Shown: one piece after another, positions 36,188 through 43,334 of the stretch
Numbering within the stretch: position 1 is the stretch's first letter
Layout: every line of letters begins with the position of its first letter
Source of the DNA: Prevotellaceae bacterium
Lineage (GTDB): Bacteria > Bacteroidota > Bacteroidia > Bacteroidales > Paludibacteraceae
Length of the DNA: 64,000 nucleotides
Reading direction: 5' to 3'
Assembly: GCA_020636675.1 (NCBI GenBank)
Contig: JACJXK010000009.1
Span: 20,495-84,494 of the forward strand
Position numbers and translations under genes: made by a program
Notes under the pieces: model-generated
The model's database searches: none
What the model saw: only the letters and a program-made list of their open reading frames with translations
Told to the model about the DNA's origin: nothing

Positions 36188-36216
36188 CTTGGTAAGCTCC
36201 AAAATATCTTGTGTGG
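36188..36216. repeat. Dispersed 29-bp repeat, copy 1
   Basis: This starts CTTGGTAAG and ends ATCTTGTGTGG. It matches 24 of 29 positions with the copy at 56276-56304 and more loosely the one at 48405-48432. It lies just downstream of the AAA/nuclease stop codon. Confidence 0.6.
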
Positions 36217-36280
36217 TGCTTTTCTGTCCAATCAGTCTAATCAATCTCTCAATCTTTTAATGATTACTAAATGATTTTAG

Positions 36281-36312
36281 CACTTGAAAAATCCTAATTT
36301 GTTCTATTTTTG
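36281..36312 (+). promoter_or_regulatory. Candidate promoter very close to the DUF454 start
   Basis: CTTG at 36281-36284 and TATTTTTG at 36305-36312 have a 20-base spacer, a good fit to the Bacteroides consensus. The ATG lies only 5 bases past the -7 element, so the transcript could be leaderless. Confidence 0.45.
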
Positions 36313-36317
36313 TAGTG

Positions 36318-36695
36318 ATGAAAAAGACGTTATATATCGTATTGGGAACACTCTCTCTGCTATTGGGTACGTTGGGTATCTTCTTACCGGTCCTGCCAAC
36401 AACGCCGTTCTATCTGCTTACGGCGTGGCTTTATATGAATAGTTCTAATCGTTTGTATGTAAGGGTGATGTCTAACCGCTATTTTGGAACGGTGGTCTAC
36501 AATTATCAGAAAAACAAAGCGGTATCAATGCGTACGAAGGTGGTGTCCGTTACGACACTGTGGCTCTCCATCTCTCTCTCCATCTATTTGGTGGAGCCTT
36601 TGTGGCTGCGTATTCTGCTATTCTCCATCGCTGTTGCGGTGACGGTTCATCTATGTAGACTGAAGACGTTGCGGTCGGAAACAAAATCTCGGTAA
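36318..36695 (+). CDS. YbaN/DUF454 family membrane protein
   Basis: The 125-residue protein starts MKKTLYIVLGTLSLLLGTLGIFLPVLPTTPFYLL, read after one extra Met. The GxLGxxLPxLPTTPFxLL stretch is the DUF454 (YbaN) signature. There are two N-terminal membrane helices, a conserved cytoplasmic middle (YFGTVVYNYQKNKAVSMRTK) and two C-terminal helices. The family's function is unknown. I start at the ATG at 36318. It is a single gene between the AAA/nuclease gene and the DHH gene. Confidence 0.9.
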   Translation: MKKTLYIVLGTLSLLLGTLGIFLPVLPTTPFYLLTAWLYMNSSNRLYVRVMSNRYFGTVVYNYQKNKAVSMRTKVVSVTTLWLSISLSIYLVEPLWLRILLFSIAVAVTVHLCRLKTLRSETKSR

Positions 36696-36752
36696 AGATA
36701 GTGTGGGTTTGACCATAAAAACTTAACTTTGCAATGCTAAAAAGAAGGCGAT

Positions 36753-37802
36753 ATGATAACTAAAATTATTGACGAGGAAAAAATCCAACAGGCTAAGAAG
36801 GAGATTCTTAATCATAACAACATAGTGATAGTGACACATGTTTCACCGGATGGTGACGCATTAGGAGCATCGTTGGGGCTGTACCAATTTCTGAATATCT
36901 TGGAGAAAAATGTGACGGTGATTGTGCCGAACGCATATCCCGATTTCCTGAAATGGATGTCTGGCAGTAAAGATATTCTGGTTTACCAAGATAAAAAGGC
37001 ACAGGCAGACGAGGCTATCACTCGTGCAGAACTTATATTCGCACTCGATTTTAACACGTTGAACCGCATAGGAGATATGGCTACTGTAGTGGCCGACGCC
37101 AAGGCAAGGACGGTGCTTATCGACCATCATCTTGATCCGGGAGGTTTTGCCGATGTGGTGATTTCCTATCCGAAGATGTCGTCTACCTCGGAGATGATTT
37201 TCCGTCTGATCTGCCGTATGGGTTACTTCACCGACATGACGAAAGAGTGTGCCGAGTGTATCTATGTGGGTATGATGACGGATACGGGAGCTTTCTCCTA
37301 TAACTCCAATAGCTCCGAAATTTATAGCATCATATCCGAGTTGATAAGAAAAGGCATAGACAAAGACGAAATTTATCGTAGGGTGTACAATAATTATTCG
37401 GCGGATAGGTTTAGACTTATGGGATATATCTTAAGTGAGAAGATGAAGATATATCCGGAGTGTGGAACCGCATTGCTTACGCTCTCTAGCGCCGAGTTGA
37501 AAAGATATAACTTCAGAAAGGGAGATACGGAGGGTTTTGTGAACATTCCTCTCTCCATAAAGGGAATCATCTTCTCTGTGTTTATTAAGGAAGATACGGA
37601 TAAGGTGAAGATCTCATTACGCTCGCAGGGCAATTTCCCGACGAATGAGTTTTCTGCTAAAGTCTTTGGCGGAGGCGGACATCTCAATGCTTCGGGTGGA
37701 GAGTCTTATGTCTCTTTGGAAGAGACTGTTAAAAAGTTTGAGTCGGCATTGCCCGAATATAAGGATCTTCTTGTCAGGGAATTGGATGAAAACAAGGAGT
37801 AA
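36753..37802 (+). CDS. DHH family phosphoesterase (NrnA-like)
   Basis: NrnA-type enzymes degrade nano-RNA and 3'-phosphoadenosine 5'-phosphate. The 349-residue protein has the motif I ligands His29, Asp33 and Asp35 in VTHVSPDGDALGAS, Asp100 in FALDFN, and the DHH motif at Asp124-His125-His126. The DHHA1 domain ends with VFGGGGHLNASGG, the usual glycine-rich substrate loop. Length is typical. TAACTTTG at 36724-36731 is a full -7 match 21 bases before the start. The next gene, an FKBP-like lipoprotein, begins inside its last 17 bases, which suggests translational coupling. Confidence 0.92.
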   Translation: MITKIIDEEKIQQAKKEILNHNNIVIVTHVSPDGDALGASLGLYQFLNILEKNVTVIVPNAYPDFLKWMSGSKDILVYQDKKAQADEAITRAELIFALDFNTLNRIGDMATVVADAKARTVLIDHHLDPGGFADVVISYPKMSSTSEMIFRLICRMGYFTDMTKECAECIYVGMMTDTGAFSYNSNSSEIYSIISELIRKGIDKDEIYRRVYNNYSADRFRLMGYILSEKMKIYPECGTALLTLSSAELKRYNFRKGDTEGFVNIPLSIKGIIFSVFIKEDTDKVKISLRSQGNFPTNEFSAKVFGGGGHLNASGGESYVSLEETVKKFESALPEYKDLLVRELDENKE

Positions 37803-38343
37803 AAAAAGAAGAAAGGAAGGTCGCGCTCTCTTCGTCGGTATGCTACTCCTTTTGGTGGGTATGTTCTCTTGTTCGGAAGATAGACCTCAGATTCCGGCTA
37901 ATAAACTGCCGAAATCGACCGTTGAGGAAGACTTGCTTGAGATGAACAAAGGGTTTGTCGAGATAGAGAAGTCGGACATCCGCCATTATGTCGACTCGTT
38001 GGGTCTGAAGATGGACAGTACAGGGACAGGGCTTCGCTACCATGTCACGAAGATGGGTAGTGGCGATACGGTGGCGGCCAATGCAACGGTGACAATACGT
38101 TATTCTGTCACCATGCTGGATGGCATGGGGTGTGATAATCTGCAGAATGTGACGAAGACCTTCACTTTGGGTTCTGGCGGGTCTATTAGGGGAATAGAAG
38201 AGGCGGTGTCTCTACTTTCCGTCTCCGGAGAAGGTGAGTTTATCATGCCTTCCTATTTGGCATACGGAGTGGCTGGATATAAGGACTGCGTGGCGCCGTG
38301 GAGTCCTATATTTTGTAAAATATATTTAATAGAAAGTAAGTAG
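37786..38343 (+). CDS. FKBP-type peptidyl-prolyl isomerase lipoprotein
   Basis: The 185-residue protein starts MKTRSKKRRKEGRALFVGML and has a lipobox ending in FSC (about Cys28). A linker follows, then an FKBP domain (about residues 75-183) with VTIRYSVTMLDG, RGIEEAVSLLSVSGEGEFIM and PSYLAYGV. It resembles the GldI-like lipoprotein FKBPs of Bacteroidota, which help fold envelope proteins and in gliding species support motility. The ATG at 37786 overlaps the DHH gene by 17 bases. The longer open frame upstream is only overlap with that gene. The FKBP active-site residues look partly replaced (GCDNLQNVT in the middle), so isomerase activity is uncertain. Confidence 0.85.
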   Translation: MKTRSKKRRKEGRALFVGMLLLLVGMFSCSEDRPQIPANKLPKSTVEEDLLEMNKGFVEIEKSDIRHYVDSLGLKMDSTGTGLRYHVTKMGSGDTVAANATVTIRYSVTMLDGMGCDNLQNVTKTFTLGSGGSIRGIEEAVSLLSVSGEGEFIMPSYLAYGVAGYKDCVAPWSPIFCKIYLIESK

Positions 38344-38417
38344 GAATGGTGATTTGATTTCTATGTCTTATTTTTGGAGTTGAATTTTCCATTGTTTTAA
38401 ACAAATAAAGAATTTAT

Positions 38418-38996
38418 ATGTTCAGATACATCAAGTTTTCTTTGTTGACAATCATGCTTGCGCTGATGTCGTTCTCGTGTAGCAAATCGAAGAGTTATGC
38501 TGACTATGTTAACGAAGAGAAATCGGCCATCGGCAATTATATAGATGCCAATAACATAGAGGTTGTGAACACGAAGCCGGAAGGTGATGGCGAATGGCTC
38601 ACGGCAGATGGTAAGCCTATTTATTATAGGGATTCTTACGGGTTGTATTTCCATCAGATTTCCAAAGGTACGGGTACGCTGGCTCCTCTTACTGGTTATA
38701 CGGCTTATGTGCGCTATGTGGGTAAGGACTTGTATGGAACGGAATATTACAACCATACCTCCAAAAATTCGGCAGATCCGGCTTCTTTTACTATCTCTTC
38801 TAGTCCGTCGGGAAATCAGTACGGAGTGGGTTTCCAGATGGCGGTACGTTATATGAGGTCGGGCGGTCATTGTAAGGTCATCATCCCATTTACTATAGGT
38901 AACGGCACTAATTACACGGTGTCGGGAGGTAAGGATTCTGATGTGTCGAATTATAGGCCGATGAGCTATGAGATATGGCTGGTCAATGTAGAATGA
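38418..38996 (+). CDS. DUF4827 FKBP-like lipoprotein
   Basis: The 192-residue protein has a lipobox (MLALMSFSC, Cys21). The mature part begins SKSYADYVNEEKSAIGNYID, typical of DUF4827, a Bacteroidales family with a degenerate FKBP fold. Strands GYTAYVRYVGKDLYGTEYYN and SGGHCKVIIPFTIGN correspond to FKBP beta strands, but the usual catalytic pocket aromatic residues are not all present. It lies 74 bases after another FKBP-like lipoprotein gene, so the pair may share a client or have come from duplication. It probably acts at the periplasmic face of a membrane as a chaperone; this is inferred from fold. Confidence 0.83.
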   Translation: MFRYIKFSLLTIMLALMSFSCSKSKSYADYVNEEKSAIGNYIDANNIEVVNTKPEGDGEWLTADGKPIYYRDSYGLYFHQISKGTGTLAPLTGYTAYVRYVGKDLYGTEYYNHTSKNSADPASFTISSSPSGNQYGVGFQMAVRYMRSGGHCKVIIPFTIGNGTNYTVSGGKDSDVSNYRPMSYEIWLVNVE

Positions 38997-39045
38997 TAAG
39001 AAAGTTTGAGGGCGGAGGGTTTCCTTTTGCTCTCTTTTTTATGAT

Positions 39046-39801
39046 ATGCTCAGTAAAAATAAAATAAGGCAGATTCAGTCTCTTTCCAAGAAAAAGGAGA
39101 GGGATGAGTCTTCTTTGTTTGTGGCAGAAGGCAATAAAATGGTCTCAGACCTCTTGCCTCTCTTCCATTGCCATACGTTGGTGGCCACGGAAGAGTTTTT
39201 GTCCCAACACCATAGATGTGGGGCGGAAGAGGTGGTGGAGTCTTCTCGGGAAGAGATCAGAAAGGCTTCGTTGCTTTGCTCTCCGCAGTCGGCCATTGCC
39301 ATTTTTTGCCAGAAAAAGGTTAATCTGGACGTCAATGCCCTGTCTGACGGATTGTCGTTGATGTTGGATACGGTTCAAGACCCTGGCAATCTGGGTACAA
39401 TCATACGTATTGCCGATTGGTTTGGCGTCAAAGATATCCTTTGTTCTCCGGAGACGGTAGATGTATATAATCCTAAGGTGGTTCAATCCACAATGGGTGC
39501 AATAGGACGGGTGCGTGTACATTACGTAGATTTGTGTCGTCTTTTGGACGGGATGAACAGTGCGGTGCCTGTCTATGGAACATTCCTGGATGGCGACAAT
39601 ATCTATGGGAAAGAGTTGTCGAAGAATGGCATCATCGTGATGGGAAACGAAGGCAACGGCATCTCTTCTGAAGTGGAACGACGAATAACGGAAAGGCTGT
39701 TCATCCCTTCTTTCCAGACGGGAGATAGTTGCTCGGAATCGCTCAATGTGGCGGTGGCTACGGCCATTGCGTGTTCTGAGTTCAGAAGAAGGATGATATA
39801 A
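39046..39801 (+). CDS. TrmH family RNA methyltransferase (SPOUT)
   Basis: The 251-residue protein begins MLSKNKIRQIQSLSKKKERD with FVAEGNKMV, the small RNA-binding substrate domain of SpoU enzymes. The SPOUT knot domain follows: LDTVQDPGNLGTIIRIADWFG near 105-125 (motif 1), VMGNEGNGISSEV near 200-212 (motif 2) and SLNVAVATAIACSEF (motif 3). It methylates a ribose 2'-OH in rRNA or tRNA; the target cannot be told from sequence. The start ATG at 39046 follows a T-rich tract. The degenerate M23 gene follows 63 bases later on the same strand. Confidence 0.92.
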   Translation: MLSKNKIRQIQSLSKKKERDESSLFVAEGNKMVSDLLPLFHCHTLVATEEFLSQHHRCGAEEVVESSREEIRKASLLCSPQSAIAIFCQKKVNLDVNALSDGLSLMLDTVQDPGNLGTIIRIADWFGVKDILCSPETVDVYNPKVVQSTMGAIGRVRVHYVDLCRLLDGMNSAVPVYGTFLDGDNIYGKELSKNGIIVMGNEGNGISSEVERRITERLFIPSFQTGDSCSESLNVAVATAIACSEFRRRMI

Positions 39802-39864
39802 AAGAGTTGAAAGATGGCGGATCGGACGGTTGTCTGCCGCTTATATATTTATTGTGTTGGAATA

Positions 39865-40710
39865 ATGAAGAAAGGATCGTTTTACAAGAAGATACGTTTT
39901 AAATATAAACTGTCGATACTGAATGAAAACACATTGGAGGAGATTTGGCACATTCGACTTTCCATGCTGAATGTTTTTTTGCTGACATTCTTCATCGCTG
40001 TGCTCTATTTTTTCATCATCGCATATCTGATCATCAATACGCCGTTGAGGGGGTTCCTTCCCGGATATACGGAGAACATCAATCTGCGGAAACAGGTTTT
40101 GGTGGATGCTGTCCAAGTGGATTCTCTGATGCAGGTGGTAGACAATCAAACCTCTTATGTGGACATGCTGCGCAAGGTGATGTCTGGCGATGTCTCCGTA
40201 GACACTTCGTCGAATATCAGGCTGCTTACCGACCAGGAAAGGGCTAAAATATCGCTTGAAGCGACCTCTGCCGAGTCGGATTACAAGGCTGAATATGAGA
40301 AGAGCCAGAAGGAAAATCCTACTACTTCGTCGGAAGATCCGGGGTCCTATTATCTGATGTCTACTCCGGTCATGGGAGTTGTCACTTCCAAATATGATCT
40401 TTCCTGCGGTAGAAATGGTATCGTGGTGATGGCCGAACGGAAATCCAGCGTACATGCCATCTTGGATGGGGTTGTGGTTTTTTCCGGTTATAGCACTGAT
40501 AATTTCTATGCTATGCAGATTCAGCATGCTGACAATTTGATTTCTATATATAGAATAAGACAGCCGTTCCTGAAAAAGGTGGGCGATGATGTGCATGCGG
40601 GCGAAATCCTGTCCACATTCTTGTCGGAAGGGAAAGATAAAGAGGTGAATTTTGAACTATGGAAGATGGGGAAACCGTTGAATCCGGAGTCGTTCATGTC
40701 GTTTAAGTGA
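39865..40710 (+). CDS. M23-fold protein with missing zinc ligands
   Basis: The 281-residue protein starts MKKGSFYKKIRFKYKLSI, has one membrane helix (about residues 34-57), a short coiled region and a C-terminal LytM/M23 fold (about 170-278). Active M23 enzymes have an H-x3-D motif and an H-x-H motif. Here the first is replaced by CGRNGIVV, and the second by ISIYRI, while the HAILDGVVVFSGY and IQHADNLISIYR strands keep the fold. It is therefore probably not a peptidase. Like EnvC or NlpD it may bind and activate an amidase, and an amidase gene is in this window. I start at the ATG at 39865; the 17 codons upstream do not fit. dxr follows 28 bases later. Confidence 0.83.
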   Translation: MKKGSFYKKIRFKYKLSILNENTLEEIWHIRLSMLNVFLLTFFIAVLYFFIIAYLIINTPLRGFLPGYTENINLRKQVLVDAVQVDSLMQVVDNQTSYVDMLRKVMSGDVSVDTSSNIRLLTDQERAKISLEATSAESDYKAEYEKSQKENPTTSSEDPGSYYLMSTPVMGVVTSKYDLSCGRNGIVVMAERKSSVHAILDGVVVFSGYSTDNFYAMQIQHADNLISIYRIRQPFLKKVGDDVHAGEILSTFLSEGKDKEVNFELWKMGKPLNPESFMSFK

Positions 40711-40738
40711 AACGCATCATATAAAGAAAAAGATTGAG

Positions 40739-41887
40739 ATGAAGAAACAGATAGTCATATTGGGCTCTACTGGTTCTGTAGGAACCCAAGCGTTGGAAGT
40801 GATAGAAGAGCAGTCCGAATTGTTCGAGGTTTATGCCATTACCGCAAACAATAGTGCGGAGCTGTTGGTGAAGCAGGCAAGGAAGTTTAACCCTGAGGTG
40901 GTTGTGATTGCCAACAAGGATAAATATCCGTTTGTGAAAGATGCGTTGCAGGACCTTCCCATCAAGGTATTTGCCGGAGCGGAGTCTGTCGCTGCGGTGG
41001 CGGAGATGGAGCCGGTAGATATTGTACTTACTGCAATGGTGGGATATGCTGGGCTGTTGCCTACTATCCATGCATTGAAGGCGGGCAAGACGATTGCTTT
41101 GGCCAATAAGGAGACGATGGTCGTGGCTGGAGATCTGGTGTGCGATTTGTCCGAGAAGTACAAGAGCGCAATTCTTCCCGTAGATTCCGAACATTCGGCC
41201 ATATTCCAATGTTTAGCTGGCGAACTGAGCCCGATAGAGAAAATTATTCTGACGGCTTCTGGTGGGCCTTTCCGTGGTAAAGACCGCAGGTTTTTGGAGA
41301 ATGTGACGCCTGCGGATGCGTTGAGGCATCCGAATTGGAGCATGGGCGCGAAGATCACGATAGATTCGGCTTCCATGATGAACAAGGGTTTTGAGGTGAT
41401 AGAAGCAAAGTGGCTATTTAATGTTCGTCCGGATCAGATAGTTCCGGTTGTTCATCCTCAGTCGCTCATCCATTCGATGGTGCAGTTTGAGGACGGATCC
41501 GTCAAGGCACAGATGGGCCTTCCGGATATGAAGTTGCCTATCCAATATGCGTTCACCTATCCGCAGAGGGTAAAGAACACTTGTCCCCGCATCGATTTCT
41601 ATAAGTGCAAGGAGATTACTTTCGAGGATCCGGACATGAAGGTGTTCCGAAATCTGGGTTTTGCCTTCGAGGCGTTGGACAAGGGCGGCAATATGCCGTG
41701 CATACTCAATGCTGCCAATGAGGTGGTGGTCGAGGCTTTCCTTCGTGAACGTTTGGGCTTTTTACAGATGTCTGACGTCATTGAACAGACGATGCAAAAG
41801 GTGTCTTTCGTCAAAAAACCGTCTTATGAGGATTATGTCGCTACGGATGCGGATGCCCGCAAAGTGGCCGCATCTCTGATTTCCTGA
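40739..41887 (+). CDS. dxr: 1-deoxy-D-xylulose 5-phosphate reductoisomerase
   Basis: Dxr makes 2-C-methyl-D-erythritol 4-phosphate with NADPH, the first committed step of the MEP isoprenoid pathway. The 382-residue protein has the NADPH loop GSTGSVGT (residues 9-16), LANKETMVVAG near 120, the metal and substrate loop PVDSEHSAIFQCL near 145-157, TASGGPFRG near 178, and MNKGFEVIEAKWLF near 215. Length is normal. It starts a run of four same-strand genes with short gaps: dxr, rseP, porW, porX. MiaA elsewhere in this window uses DMAPP, a product of this pathway. Confidence 0.97.
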   Translation: MKKQIVILGSTGSVGTQALEVIEEQSELFEVYAITANNSAELLVKQARKFNPEVVVIANKDKYPFVKDALQDLPIKVFAGAESVAAVAEMEPVDIVLTAMVGYAGLLPTIHALKAGKTIALANKETMVVAGDLVCDLSEKYKSAILPVDSEHSAIFQCLAGELSPIEKIILTASGGPFRGKDRRFLENVTPADALRHPNWSMGAKITIDSASMMNKGFEVIEAKWLFNVRPDQIVPVVHPQSLIHSMVQFEDGSVKAQMGLPDMKLPIQYAFTYPQRVKNTCPRIDFYKCKEITFEDPDMKVFRNLGFAFEALDKGGNMPCILNAANEVVVEAFLRERLGFLQMSDVIEQTMQKVSFVKKPSYEDYVATDADARKVAASLIS

Positions 41888-41950
41888 TCTTTTTTGGAAC
41901 GGATGATTTTTCTTTCTCTTTTTGTCTATAATTAAAATTGTTATAACCGT

Positions 41951-43276
41951 ATGCTTAGTTCCATACTGCAATTGATAGCTTCGTTGTCTATTCTGGTCAT
42001 TGTCCATGAATTTGGACATTTCATCATGGCCCGTCTTTTTAAAATCAGGGTGGAAAAGTTCTACCTTTTCTTTAATCCTTGGTTCTCTCTTTTCAAGTTC
42101 AAACCAAAGAAGAGCGATACGGAATATGGAATAGGATGGCTGCCATTGGGCGGTTATGTTAAGATTGCGGGCATGATAGATGAGTCCATGGATCGTGAGC
42201 AGATGGCAAAACCTGCCCAGCCATGGGAGTTCCGCTCGCATCCGGCGTGGCAACGTTTGCTTGTCATGGTGGCGGGTGTGGTCTTCAATTTCATTTTGGC
42301 TATAGGCATTTATGTCTTCATCTCTTTTCATTGGGGTGAGGATTATATCCCTTTGTATAAGGTATATACGGGAATGGAATATAGCTCGACCGCCAAATCG
42401 GTAGGCTTCCAAGACGGAGATGTGCTGTATGCGGCGGATGGAGAGGTGTTGGATCTCGGATTCGGAGAGGAGTCTATCCGTAAGATATTGGCGGCCAAAA
42501 AAATTTCTGTGTTGAGAGGCGCCGATACGGTGTCTGTCAATATGCCGGAAGATTTCATGAAACTTATGTTGCGAGATAAGAAGGGTTTCGCAAATTACAG
42601 AATGCCGTTCGTGGCAGATTCTGTAGTGGCAGGCTCGCCGGGTGCGGTGGCCGGGCTAAAAGATGGCGACCGCGTGCTTGCCATCAATGATACGACGGTG
42701 TTCCTTTCGGACTGTCTTAGATTCATCTCCTCGCATAAGAGCCAAGCCATGGATTTTGAAGTGTTGAGGGGTTCTGATACCTTGAATTTGATGGTTACTC
42801 CAAATGCAAACGGTAAAATTAATGTCTATATGAAGCCGTTGTCTTATTTCTTCCCTGTGGAGCATGTCAGTTATGGATTTTTAGAATCGGTGCCGGAGGG
42901 AATCTCCAAAGGAGTGAAGAAGTTGACGGGTTATGCGGGCGATATGCAGTATGTGTTTACGAAAGAGGGTGTGGAGAATATGGGCGGCTTTATAGCCATT
43001 ATGGGTCTGTTCCCTTCTTCTTTCGATATGCAGTCTTTCTTGGAAGTTCTGGCGTTGCTCTCCGTTGTCTTGGCTTTCATGAACATATTGCCTATTCCGG
43101 GCTTGGATGGTGGTCATGTGTTGTTCTTGCTCTATGAGGTGGTGTCCAGACGTAAGCCGAGCCAACGTTTTATGGAGGTGTCTCTCATGATTGGTATGGC
43201 CTTCGTTTTCTGCCTGATTATTTATGCCAATCTGAATGATGTGATAAAAATCGTCTTGTCGCATTTCTCAAATTAA
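41951..43276 (+). CDS. rseP: Site-2 protease RseP
   Basis: RseP cuts anti-sigma factors and signal peptide remnants within the inner membrane. The 441-residue protein has the zinc motif HEFGH (residues 19-23) in its first helix. PDZ domains occupy the middle (VGFQDGDVLYAADGEVLDLG and VAGLKDGDRVLAINDTTV mark two). The last zinc ligand is Asp in NILPIPGLDGGHVLF near residue 385. Four membrane helices are visible. It lies 63 bases after dxr, as in many bacteria, and 58 bases before porW. Because T9SS is governed through sigma factor P and PorX in Porphyromonas, a regulatory link with the next two genes is possible but not shown. Confidence 0.95.
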   Translation: MLSSILQLIASLSILVIVHEFGHFIMARLFKIRVEKFYLFFNPWFSLFKFKPKKSDTEYGIGWLPLGGYVKIAGMIDESMDREQMAKPAQPWEFRSHPAWQRLLVMVAGVVFNFILAIGIYVFISFHWGEDYIPLYKVYTGMEYSSTAKSVGFQDGDVLYAADGEVLDLGFGEESIRKILAAKKISVLRGADTVSVNMPEDFMKLMLRDKKGFANYRMPFVADSVVAGSPGAVAGLKDGDRVLAINDTTVFLSDCLRFISSHKSQAMDFEVLRGSDTLNLMVTPNANGKINVYMKPLSYFFPVEHVSYGFLESVPEGISKGVKKLTGYAGDMQYVFTKEGVENMGGFIAIMGLFPSSFDMQSFLEVLALLSVVLAFMNILPIPGLDGGHVLFLLYEVVSRRKPSQRFMEVSLMIGMAFVFCLIIYANLNDVIKIVLSHFSN

Positions 43277-43334
43277 AAGACTTGTGCAATTTTTTTAGTT
43301 AAAAATAGTTCTATATAATAAAAGGAAGTAAGGT

